In this document: one piece after another, positions 1 through 7,084 of the stretch
How the letters are laid out: each line of letters begins with the position of its first letter
Position numbering within the stretch: the first letter of the stretch is position 1
Source: JAZNQN01 sp045656005
Lineage (GTDB): Bacteria > Bacillota > Clostridia > UMGS1883 > UMGS1540
Length of the DNA stretch: 24,201 bases
Reading direction: 5' to 3'
Assembly: GCA_045656005.1 (NCBI GenBank)
Contig: JAZOQG010000038.1
Span: forward strand, 1 to 24,201
Made by a program: the position numbers and the translations under genes
Notes under the pieces: model-generated
Told to the model about the DNA's origin: nothing
The model's database searches: none
The model's input: the letters and a program-made list of their open reading frames with translations, nothing else

Positions 1-1
1 A

Positions 2-115
2 TTTTTTGGAAATAGTGCAAAAAGGATTACAGTTACAGGTGCCGAGGGACACAGAGTTTTCTGGAGAGCTGAGGTAAGGCTTAAAAATATTGTGAAGGTT
101 GAGGCTGAGGCATGA
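2..115 (+). CDS. C-terminal end of an unknown phage protein (5' truncated by window)
   Basis: The frame is open from the first bases and ends at TGA 113-115, giving the last 37 residues of a protein that starts outside the window. The tail is basic and beta-like (it contains KRITVTGAEGHRVFW) and has no motif I can assign. Its stop overlaps the ATG at 112 of the next gene as ATGA, the same coupling seen between most genes of this phage cluster. It is therefore probably another virion or packaging gene of the same operon. Function unknown. Confidence 0.6.
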   Translation, partial: FFGNSAKRITVTGAEGHRVFWRAEVRLKNIVKVEAEA

Positions 116-705
116 TGAAATTAAAGGATTTACTTTATGAACTTGATTTATTTTTGCCAAACCCTTACATAGCGGGCGAAAAGGTTATCTTTTTAAACAA
201 AACAATTATGGAAATAAGACGTTTTGGCGGAAAGAGTGACATTTATACTTTTTCGGGAAACGGCGAAAGGCTTTATCCCCTGCCACAGGGAATAAGGGGT
301 GAAAATGTTAAAGGTATAAGTGTAAACGGTCAGGACTACATAGCAAAAGATGTTGCAGGCAGAGGTGATAATTTTTATGTTTTTCTTCCTGAAGGTTTTA
401 TCCTTATAGAGCCTGCACCTGAGACCGATGATGAAATTTTTATCTATTTTTCATCTCTTGCTCCCTTAAAAAGCGAGACGGAGTTTGAAAACGAAGAGGA
501 GTTTTTAAACCAGGAAATCAATATCGACCCAGAATACAAGCACCTGCTTTTATATGGTGCGATGAGTGATATTGCCGCGGCTTTAGAGGATATTGACATG
601 GCGAACAACTTAAAAATGGAATTTAACTCCCTAAAGCGTGATGCCTTGCAGGGAAGATACAAAAAGGCAGGGCGCTACCCTGTAACTCGTGAGGTGAAAA
701 AATGA
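112..705 (+). CDS. Putative head-tail adaptor (connector) protein of a tailed phage
   Basis: 197 residues. The N-terminal two thirds is beta-rich with no catalytic motif. The C-terminal third is helical: around residues 135-185 it has DPEYKHLLLYGAMSDIAAAL followed by a helix with LKMEFNSLKRDA. A 'DPEY..LL.YGAMS.....L.D...A...' helix pair of this kind is typical of small adaptor proteins that dock under the portal ring; that resemblance and the position next to the portal gene are the basis for the call. The start is ATG 112, with GAGG about 7 nt upstream and ATGA overlap with the previous gene; the next codon is also ATG (115) and could be used instead. The gene ends in an ATGA overlap with the 42-residue ORF at 702. 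It could also be another neck protein. Confidence 0.45.
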   Translation: MMKLKDLLYELDLFLPNPYIAGEKVIFLNKTIMEIRRFGGKSDIYTFSGNGERLYPLPQGIRGENVKGISVNGQDYIAKDVAGRGDNFYVFLPEGFILIEPAPETDDEIFIYFSSLAPLKSETEFENEEEFLNQEINIDPEYKHLLLYGAMSDIAAALEDIDMANNLKMEFNSLKRDALQGRYKKAGRYPVTREVKK

Positions 706-830
706 TTATTTTAATTTGTGTACTCTCGTTTGTGGCAGGATTTTTATGGGGCAAAAAGATGAGAGGCAAGGGAAAATATGACATTTACAAGAAAACAAAC
801 GGACTTTTTGAGCCGGTTAAAAGGGGGTGA
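702..830 (+). CDS. 42-residue single-span membrane protein, phage-encoded
   Basis: The small ORF starts at ATG 702, which overlaps the previous stop as ATGA, and ends at TGA 828-830 just before the portal gene. The peptide begins MIILICVLSFVAGFLWG, a single hydrophobic segment of about 16 residues. A basic tail follows (KKMRGKGKYDIYKK), predicting an N-out/C-in membrane peptide. The terminal codons (AAAAGGGGGTGA) also form the portal gene's ribosome-binding site. The tight coupling on both sides supports a real gene. Role unknown; it is far from the lysis genes. Confidence 0.6.
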   Translation: MIILICVLSFVAGFLWGKKMRGKGKYDIYKKTNGLFEPVKRG

Positions 831-834
831 ATAA

Positions 835-2325
835 ATGGAGAGTTTAGCGGACAAGTACATTTCGTACTATTTAAGTGCTTCAAAGGCGAGAGGGGATTTA
901 AGCGAAAAGCTCTCTCTTTTTGACAGGTACTGGGAGGGAAATGTAAATGAGGCCGAAAGCGAAAATGACCCTGCATCTTCCACAAACATTATCCACTCGA
1001 ACATTGAAGGTCAGGTTGCAAATTTAATGGAACAAAACATAAGTGCCACTGCTGAGGCGATAAGCGGAGATGTGGAGCACCAAAAATCGGTTGATGCGGT
1101 TTTAAACTTTATATTAAAGCGCAACCGCATGATTAGAAAAATAGACATTCACGAAAGGCGAAGGGAAAAATATGGAACGGGAATACTCCGTGTTACCTTT
1201 AACCCCTCGGCGCTATGCGGTGCGGGACTTCCCGAAATTGAGTGCGTTTCAAACAGAGCCATGTACATAGACCCTTGTATTTCGGACCCATATAAAATAA
1301 ACGATGCCAGATTTATTATCGAGAAAATAAAAAAATCGATATACTGGGCAAGCGAGCAGTACGGAAGTGAAGTTGCGGAAAAAATAAAGCCAAACTTTGA
1401 CCCTGCCTTAGACGGTGACGAAAGTTTTGAAGGCGACGGAGAAAACGACTGGTACTGCCATCTTCTTGTGTGGACAAGGGAGGGAGGACATCTTCGTCTT
1501 GTGGAGATGACAGGATGCGGAATTATCCTCTCTGACAGCGGAGAAGATTTTTATAGGGCAGGCAGATACCCATACTTTTTCACGCCCCTTTATTTTCGTG
1601 AGCAGAGTATTTGGGGCAAGGGTGATGTAGAACTTTTAATTCCTGTGCAGGACATTATAAACGACCTTGACGACCAGATAAGAATTAACGCACGTCTTAC
1701 TGGTAACCCTCAGCGTCTTATCGAAACGGGGAGCGGAATTGACCTTGATGCCTTAACGAATGAAGCGGGACTTAACATACCCGTAAACCACATAGGAGCA
1801 GTTAAAAATCTTGAGGCACCGCAATTGCCTCCTTATATCGAGAGCAGAAGAAATGCGGCACTTCAATACGAATGTCAGAAAGTGACACGTTTTTCCGACC
1901 AGATGATGGGCGGAAGACAGCAGGGCGTTAAAACTGCAACGGAGGCTATTGCCATCACGCAGGCGGGAAACACGGGGATGATGCACAAAAAACTTCTCTT
2001 GCAGGAAACCTTATCTGAGGTTATGGAGTATGCACTCAATCTTGCGGCAGAGTTTTGGACACGCGAGATGACTTTCAGGGTTTCGGGTGAGGAAAGCATA
2101 AAGGTAAACCCCTCACACATTGACTGCAAGTGCTTTGATGTGAGTGTCACAGTCGGAGCAGGACTTCCCAAAAACCGTGCGATGCTTTACTCGATTATAT
2201 CGGAGCTTTACCGCTCGGGACTTATATCGGCCGAGGAGGCGAGAGAGTACATATGTACTGAGCTTTCACTTCCCTTTGAAAAAAAGGGGATTGAAATAGA
2301 AAATTTTAAGGAGGAGACAGTATGA
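835..2325 (+). CDS. Phage portal protein
   Basis: 496 residues, the usual size for a portal protomer, which forms the dodecameric ring through which DNA is packaged. The pattern fits podovirus-type portals: an acidic helical N terminus, a conserved-looking stem around SNIEGQVANLMEQNISATAE (about residues 60-80) and a basic RRREKYGTGILRV segment. The wing/clip region follows, with 'GKGDVELLIPVQDIINDLDDQIRINARLT' at about 264-292 (a common portal helix before the crown). The late segment TATEAIAITQAGNTG (about 365-380) resembles the tunnel-loop region. The strong RBS GGGGGTGA lies 5 nt before ATG 835. It ends in ATGA overlap with the putative scaffold gene. Neighbouring capsid and terminase genes support the call. 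Confidence 0.8.
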   Translation: MESLADKYISYYLSASKARGDLSEKLSLFDRYWEGNVNEAESENDPASSTNIIHSNIEGQVANLMEQNISATAEAISGDVEHQKSVDAVLNFILKRNRMIRKIDIHERRREKYGTGILRVTFNPSALCGAGLPEIECVSNRAMYIDPCISDPYKINDARFIIEKIKKSIYWASEQYGSEVAEKIKPNFDPALDGDESFEGDGENDWYCHLLVWTREGGHLRLVEMTGCGIILSDSGEDFYRAGRYPYFFTPLYFREQSIWGKGDVELLIPVQDIINDLDDQIRINARLTGNPQRLIETGSGIDLDALTNEAGLNIPVNHIGAVKNLEAPQLPPYIESRRNAALQYECQKVTRFSDQMMGGRQQGVKTATEAIAITQAGNTGMMHKKLLLQETLSEVMEYALNLAAEFWTREMTFRVSGEESIKVNPSHIDCKCFDVSVTVGAGLPKNRAMLYSIISELYRSGLISAEEAREYICTELSLPFEKKGIEIENFKEETV

Positions 2326-2720
2326 ACGAAAAGAAAGGAAACCCCAAAAATGAGGCTTTAGAGCTTCTCAGGCGCTACCAAAGTGAGGTTGAAAGACTTC
2401 GAGGTGAGCTTTCGAAAAAAGAAAAGAAAGGAGAAAACGGTCCATTTTATGAAGGCATGGACAAGGTCGGTGAAGAAGTGCACTCTTTTGCAAAAGAACA
2501 TAATCTCACCGACGAGCAGGCTTTCGGAGCACTTTACGGTGAGGAAAAATTTATGGCGCTTTTAGAGAAAGAAAAAATGAAAAAGGCAAAAATCCCTGCG
2601 CTTTCGCAAAGCGGCAATGCTTCTGACGAAAGAGAAGAAGGCGTTTTGACAAAAGGTGAAATGTGGGCGGCTAAGAAGGCAGGAATGACACCTGCGGATT
2701 ATCTTAAGTATAAAAAATAA
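2322..2720 (+). CDS. Putative capsid scaffolding protein
   Basis: 132 residues, highly charged and predicted mostly helical. A coiled-coil-like start (residues 10-40) is followed by an acidic middle and a helical C terminus with KGEMWAAKKAGMTPADYLKYKK. Scaffolds are small, charged, helical and encoded between portal and major capsid genes, exactly as here, and many end in a basic helix-turn-helix that binds capsid protein. The assignment rests on position and composition, not on a diagnostic motif. RBS AAGGAGGAGA lies upstream of ATG 2322; the start overlaps the portal stop. The last five codons form the left arm of a perfect hairpin that starts the repeat array at 2705. Confidence 0.5.
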   Translation: MNEKKGNPKNEALELLRRYQSEVERLRGELSKKEKKGENGPFYEGMDKVGEEVHSFAKEHNLTDEQAFGALYGEEKFMALLEKEKMKKAKIPALSQSGNASDEREEGVLTKGEMWAAKKAGMTPADYLKYKK

Positions 2721-2943
2721 GATATTTTTTATACTTAGTGATATTGTGGCGTAGCCACAGCGATATTACCTTGTAGTGATATTTGCTTTCAGCAAGCGAT
2801 ATTTCGGCATAGCCGAAGTTTTGGAAAAAACGCAAAGCGTTTTAACATTTACTGTTTTGAAGAAACAATATCGCTTTGCAGAGCAAAATATCGTTCATCG
2901 CAGATGAATATAACTGCGAAGCAATATAACTGCCCAAAGGGCA
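2705..2943 (+). repeat. Hairpin array A between scaffold and capsid genes
   Basis: A run of short stem-loops with variable stems and mostly 3-nt loops, joined by a constant 7-nt linker. It opens with a perfect 14-bp stem (2706-2719 with 2723-2736) overlapping the scaffold stop. Further stems: 2745-2750/2754-2759, 2767-2769/2773-2775, 2783-2787/2791-2795, 2803-2808/2812-2817, 2827-2833/2837-2843, 2853-2858/2862-2867, 2875-2879/2883-2887, 2894-2899/2903-2908, 2915-2917/2921-2923 and 2931-2935/2939-2943. Left of the central stem (AAAACGC, AAA, GCGTTTT) the linker reads GTGATAT or GCGATAT. Right of it the linker is the complement, ATATCGC or ATATAAC, so the whole array has dyad symmetry. No open frame crosses it. 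Confidence 0.85.
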
Positions 2944-2965
2944 ATAAATGAAAGGATTTGATATT

Positions 2966-3874
2966 ATGACTAAATTAACAAGAAACGATTTCGGACAGCT
3001 TTTAACACCTGTTCACAAAAAGATTTTTTTCGACAGCTATGACGAGAAGAAAAAGCAGTATGACAAGACCTTCAAGGTTGACACCATGGAGGCGAAAGAG
3101 GCTACATACCCGCACCTTGGAGCATTCGGCAAATGGGCGGAAAACAGTGAGGGAGCCTCTTTTAATTCTGACTCTATTTCAGAGGGCAATATTGCGACAT
3201 TTACTGCAAAGCGTTTTGACAAAAGCTACGATGTGACATGGGAGCTTTGTCAGGACGACCAGTATAATGTTTTCAAAGGTGCAGGCAAGGGCGGAAGTGC
3301 ACAGAAACTCGCCCGCGGTCTTGCGGCAACTGAGGAAAGCGAAGCGGCAAATGTAATTATTAAAGGTTTCTCTGAAAACGGATATGACGGTGTGCCGCTT
3401 TTCTCTTCTGCGCATCCTCTTATTAATTCCGATGACACATGTGACAACATGGTTGAAGGTGCACTCTCTGACGAAACTTTAAAAGAGGCACTTACAAAAA
3501 TGCGTCTTTTAAAAGATGAAGCAGGCGTTTTGGTTGCCGCACACGGCGACCGCCTTGTAGTTCACCCTGACTGGGAGTTTACTGCACGTGCGATTGTCGG
3601 TTCTACCCTTCAGGCAGGAACAGGCAACAACGATATTAACACTATTCCGCATCTCGATATTCTCGTATGGGATTATCTTGCAGATGACACCCAGAATAAA
3701 CCATGGTACGTTCAGGACTCTTCTATGGACAACCTTATGTTCCTCTGGAGAGAAAAACCAATTTTCGACAGCGAAAAAATCGAAAACAAAATGGACTACC
3801 GTTTCTATGGTTATTGCAGATTTGACTGTGGTTATGTTGACTTTAGGGGTCTTGTAGGAAGTAAAGGTGTTTAA
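2966..3874 (+). CDS. Major capsid protein (Mu gpT-like / HK97-fold)
   Basis: 302 residues from ATG 2966. This start is preferred over ATG 2948 because AAAGGA (2951-2956) lies 9 nt before it and the upstream ATG has no RBS. Residues 140-151 read YDGVPLFSSAHP, the 'DG.PLFS..HP' signature of Mu gpT-like major head subunits, followed by a typical P-domain helix (LSDETLKEALTKMRLL) and a segment RLVVHPDWEFTARAIVGS as in HK97-fold shells. The size suits an unprocessed capsid protein with a separate scaffold. The gene is isolated on both sides by 200-bp hairpin arrays, unlike its tightly coupled neighbours, which suggests separate control of its message. Its last six codons form one arm of an 18-bp perfect stem with the stop codon in the loop. 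Confidence 0.85.
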   Translation: MTKLTRNDFGQLLTPVHKKIFFDSYDEKKKQYDKTFKVDTMEAKEATYPHLGAFGKWAENSEGASFNSDSISEGNIATFTAKRFDKSYDVTWELCQDDQYNVFKGAGKGGSAQKLARGLAATEESEAANVIIKGFSENGYDGVPLFSSAHPLINSDDTCDNMVEGALSDETLKEALTKMRLLKDEAGVLVAAHGDRLVVHPDWEFTARAIVGSTLQAGTGNNDINTIPHLDILVWDYLADDTQNKPWYVQDSSMDNLMFLWREKPIFDSEKIENKMDYRFYGYCRFDCGYVDFRGLVGSKGV

Positions 3875-4074
3875 TACACCTTTACTTCCTACAGCGATAT
3901 AAATTCCTTGCGGAATTTGCGATATACCTTGCGGTGCGATATATCCTGACGGATGCGATATATCACTTCGTGATGTGAATAAGGAATTTATAGCATATCG
4001 CAATCGAATAAAATGAGATTATATCGCATTTATGTGAATAAATATATCGCACGAGCGTAAGTGAGTATATCACA
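3853..4074 (+). repeat. Hairpin array B between capsid and terminase genes
   Basis: The second array has the same grammar as array A. It opens with a perfect 18-bp stem (3853-3870 with 3876-3893) whose 5-nt loop holds the capsid stop TAA 3872-3874. Units separated by GCGATAT follow: stems 3901-3907/3912-3918, 3926-3928/3933-3935, 3943-3946/3951-3954 and 3962-3966/3970-3974, with loops TTGC, TTGC, TGAC and TTC. From 3995 on the linker appears inverted (ATATCGC at 3995-4001, 4021-4027 and 4045-4051), ending in ATATCAC at 4068-4074. The segment 3894-3909 can also pair with 3981-4001 around a short bulge, so the array may fold back on itself. The TerL ribosome-binding site lies just after it. Confidence 0.85.
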
Positions 4075-4094
4075 AATTTAAAAGGGGGATGATT

Positions 4095-5423
4095 ATGGCA
4101 AAAATGGATTTACAGATAACAAAAAAGCAGAAAAGATTTATAGACTGCGACTGTGACGAAGTGCTCTACGGCGGTGCGGCAGGAGGGGGGAAAAGTTTCG
4201 GGCAGATAGTAGATGCTTTTATTATGGCGATAAAATACCCAGGGATAAAGCAACTCATTTTAAGAACTTCCTTTCCTGAGCTTGAGCGTTCGCTTATCAT
4301 GCTCTCCATGGAAATAATCCCCCGAAAAACTTACAAATATGCGTCTTCCAAACATATTATGACTTTTTTTAACGGCTCGAAGATTGAGTTCGGGTACTTA
4401 TCGGGCGATGGTGCAGTTTCGATGTATCAGTCTGCTGAATATGACATCATAAGATTTGACGAGCTTACTCATTTTTCCGAGTACCAATATACTTACATGC
4501 AAAGCCGCATAAGAGGCGCAAACTCCTTTCCTAAGCAGACAAAATCCTCAACAAATCCGGGAGGTGTGGGGCACGGCTGGGTAAAGGCACGTTTTATTGA
4601 CCCCATGCCACCCGAAGAGGTTTTATATGTAGATGGTAGAAGCCGCATCTTTATTCCTGCACTCGTTCAGGACAACACCTTTCTGATGCGGGGCGACCCC
4701 TCGTACATAAAAAGGCTCAAAAGCCTTCCTGAAAACGAGAAAAAGGCACTTCTTTACGGGGACTGGAACATTTTTGAGGGGCAGTTTTTCAGAGAGTTTT
4801 CGAGAGAAAAACATGTCTGCGAGCCTTTCGACATTCCCCCTTACTACCGCCGTTTTGCATCTCTTGACTACGGGCTTGACATGACCGCCTGCCTTTTCTA
4901 CGCAGTTTCCGATTTGGGAGAGGTTTTTGTCTACAAAGAATTCTGCCGCGAAAACTTAACCCTTTCCGAAGCGGCAAAAGAAATTAAAAATCTTTGCGAG
5001 GGTGAGAACATTTCCTATATTTCTGCATCTCCTGACCTTTGGAACCGCCGTCAGGACACAGGTTTTTCAGGGGTTGAGATTATGGCGGAGGCGGGACTGT
5101 GCCGACTTACAAAGGCGGACAACCGCCGCGTTGCGGGCTGGCGTGCGGTGAGGGAATATTTAAAGGGCGAGGGAAGGCTTAAGATTTTTTCAACCTGCAC
5201 AAATCTTTTAGCCTCTCTCCCTGCTCTTACCTTTGACAAATATAATGCGGGTGATGCCTCATCTCATCCTCACCACATAACCCACTCTCCCGAATCTCTT
5301 CGCTACGGCCTTATGTCAAGACCTGTAGCTCCAATCATTAAGGCGAAAAGACGCGGGTTTTACACAAAGACGGAAATAGAGGATATGAAGGACAAGGAAA
5401 ATTTAATCATAAGGAGAAGATAA
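4095..5423 (+). CDS. Terminase large subunit (TerL), ATPase-nuclease
   Basis: 442 residues from ATG 4095, chosen because GGGGG (4084-4088) is 6 nt upstream, whereas ATG 4089 touches the RBS. TerL pumps DNA into the prohead and cuts the concatemer. N-terminal ATPase: Walker A GGAAGGGKS (residues 26-34), Walker B YDIIRFDE (116-123, catalytic Glu last) and coupling motif SSTNPGG (151-157). C-terminal RNase H-like nuclease: SLDYGLD (first metal Asp about 258) and ASPDLW (Asp about 314). The closing element reads HSPESLRYGL, where many relatives have an Asp before the 'LRYG'. It ends in TAATG overlap with the zinc-ribbon gene. Its place after the capsid gene is unusual, because most phages encode terminase before portal. 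Confidence 0.93.
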   Translation: MAKMDLQITKKQKRFIDCDCDEVLYGGAAGGGKSFGQIVDAFIMAIKYPGIKQLILRTSFPELERSLIMLSMEIIPRKTYKYASSKHIMTFFNGSKIEFGYLSGDGAVSMYQSAEYDIIRFDELTHFSEYQYTYMQSRIRGANSFPKQTKSSTNPGGVGHGWVKARFIDPMPPEEVLYVDGRSRIFIPALVQDNTFLMRGDPSYIKRLKSLPENEKKALLYGDWNIFEGQFFREFSREKHVCEPFDIPPYYRRFASLDYGLDMTACLFYAVSDLGEVFVYKEFCRENLTLSEAAKEIKNLCEGENISYISASPDLWNRRQDTGFSGVEIMAEAGLCRLTKADNRRVAGWRAVREYLKGEGRLKIFSTCTNLLASLPALTFDKYNAGDASSHPHHITHSPESLRYGLMSRPVAPIIKAKRRGFYTKTEIEDMKDKENLIIRRR

Positions 5424-5659
5424 TGAAATCTATTTATTTGCCCGACAATGTGGCAAGAAGAATAAAAAAGCATGAATATTTAAAAAGCCTTGACATTGAA
5501 AGGCTTCGTGATAACCCCGTATGCCCCAGATGCGAAAGAGTTGCCCTTCGCGACATAGGATACACAAAAGGCAAGATTGCATCATGTCCTCATTGCGGGT
5601 ACAGAGGGGTTATGAATGTAACACTCGGAGAATATGCGGAGAAAGAACTTTACAAATAG
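5423..5659 (+). CDS. Small zinc-ribbon protein of the phage late operon
   Basis: 78 residues with CPRC (Cys34, Cys37) and CPHC (Cys55, Cys58), a four-cysteine zinc ribbon. A basic helical N terminus (ARRIKKHEYLKSLDIERLRD) and a short acidic tail surround it. It is translationally coupled to TerL (TAATG) and has AAGGAG at 5411-5416. Its tail runs into the RBS of the next gene. Small zinc ribbons next to terminase genes may bind DNA or packaging components, but nothing here proves a role. Confidence 0.7.
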   Translation: MKSIYLPDNVARRIKKHEYLKSLDIERLRDNPVCPRCERVALRDIGYTKGKIASCPHCGYRGVMNVTLGEYAEKELYK

Positions 5660-5670
5660 GGGGTGATGTT

Positions 5671-7080
5671 TTGAGACCATATTTAAGAAGGATAAGAACT
5701 GAAAAAAAGCTGATTTTTGAAAATTTCCGTGGGCTTTACACTTCTTTTGGCGACGAGGGTTGTCCCGAAGGGTTTTCGCCATTTATGAAAAACATTTCGG
5801 CTATATCGTACCCCAATATAAAGGTGCGAAAGGGAAGGAGAGAAATTTGCTCACTCGATGGCAAAATCCTTCATTTCGGCGTGATTGAGGGAAAGTATTT
5901 AAGTTGCATAGAAAAAAAAGACGGGGTATGCAAATGGAAATACTTTGACGGCGAATGGAAAGATATTTGCACCGTGCCCGAAAGCGACACGGGGCGATAC
6001 GCTATGCTTTACTTTTTAAACGCGACCATACTCCTTACAGGCAAAAAAGAAGTGGTTTCAGGGATTGAAAAATCAAAAAGCTTTGCTTTAACATTTGAAA
6101 ACGGAGTGCCGAAGGCGAAGGAAGAAAAAAACATGCCCTACTGCGACATGGCAGACACTATAGGCGGAAGGTTGGCAGTTGCATCTTCTGAGGGTGATAA
6201 AGTAATCTTAGGCGGAATTATGGACAGGGAAGTGTGGTTTAACATATCCGACGGATATGAGGGCAGTATGATTACACAAAACTGCGAAAACATAACGGCG
6301 ATAAAGGTTTTTGGCGGGCATCTTGTATGCTTTAAAGGGCACTCATTCGGTGAGCTTTACGGGAACAGTCCCGACACTTATACTCAGATTATGGTGTCTG
6401 ACAGTATGGGGTGCGTGGCGGAGAAAAGCATTGTAGACTGCGGAAGGCTTTTATGGCTTTCGGAAGAAGGGATTGTAAGCTACGGCGGAGGAAGTCTCCC
6501 TAAAATTTTATCTCGCAATGTACAGAAATACATTGATAATTTTGACATAGAGAGAAAAAGCGAATGCACGGCAGGATATGACGGCATAAGGTATATTATT
6601 TCTCTTCCGCAAAAAGGGGGAGGGAAAATAAACCTCGTTTTAAACCTTGAAAGCGGTAATTTTTATGCTGAAGACACACGGGATTTCCGCTTTTTCGCAA
6701 ATATGGGCGGAGTGCTTTACGGTGCAGACCAAAGCGGAAGAATATGCATTTTGTGGGACGAAAACAGCGAAGAAAATGTGCCGTGGGAATGGGAAAGCCC
6801 CGTACTTGGTGCTGACTTTTTCGGAAAAAACAACCTTCACAAAATTTTTGTGTCGGGTAAGTTTTCGGGAAGTGTTACCATTAAAATAAAAAATGACAAA
6901 GACTGCATAAGTGAGAGCACTTTAAAAATTTCGGAAAGAGAAGAAACGCATCGTGACACATTTTCCATAAAACTTCACCCTGCCCGCTTTACAGGAAAAG
7001 AAACCTTTCAGATTATTATAAGCGGAGAGGGAAAGGGCGAAATTTTCGGAGTGGGAATCGAAACGCGGGAGAGGAGATGA
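5671..7080 (+). CDS. Putative beta-propeller neck/tail protein (P22 gp10-like), TTG start
   Basis: 469 residues. The frame is open further upstream, but that part overlaps the zinc-ribbon gene. The likely start is TTG 5671, 8 nt after the GGGGG of TAGGGGGTGATGTT. The N terminus has the pattern of phage DNA-stabilisation/neck proteins: 'IFENFRGLYTSF' then 'CPEGFSPFMKNISAIS' then 'NIKVRKGRREI', that is a '(F)RG...P.G.SP.M.N.........R.G' entry. About six to seven blade-like segments follow, for example FGVIEGKYLSC, AVASSEGDKVILGG, VFGGHLVCFKGHSFGELYG and LLWLSEEGIVSYGG, and then a C-terminal beta sandwich. P22 gp10-like proteins close the portal after packaging. The call rests on this pattern and on position, and a different tail protein remains possible. 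Confidence 0.45.
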   Translation: MRPYLRRIRTEKKLIFENFRGLYTSFGDEGCPEGFSPFMKNISAISYPNIKVRKGRREICSLDGKILHFGVIEGKYLSCIEKKDGVCKWKYFDGEWKDICTVPESDTGRYAMLYFLNATILLTGKKEVVSGIEKSKSFALTFENGVPKAKEEKNMPYCDMADTIGGRLAVASSEGDKVILGGIMDREVWFNISDGYEGSMITQNCENITAIKVFGGHLVCFKGHSFGELYGNSPDTYTQIMVSDSMGCVAEKSIVDCGRLLWLSEEGIVSYGGGSLPKILSRNVQKYIDNFDIERKSECTAGYDGIRYIISLPQKGGGKINLVLNLESGNFYAEDTRDFRFFANMGGVLYGADQSGRICILWDENSEENVPWEWESPVLGADFFGKNNLHKIFVSGKFSGSVTIKIKNDKDCISESTLKISEREETHRDTFSIKLHPARFTGKETFQIIISGEGKGEIFGVGIETRERR

Positions 7081-7084
7081 CGAT

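Noticed and set aside
3509..4003. 164-codon minus-strand ORF over the capsid gene end and array B
   Set aside because: It is the shadow of the capsid gene and runs through the repeat array; no RBS.
2705..4074. CRISPR arrays flanking the capsid gene
   Set aside because: Units are short hairpins with differing stems and a 7-nt linker. There is no constant repeat of 20-40 bp, no unique spacers and no cas genes.
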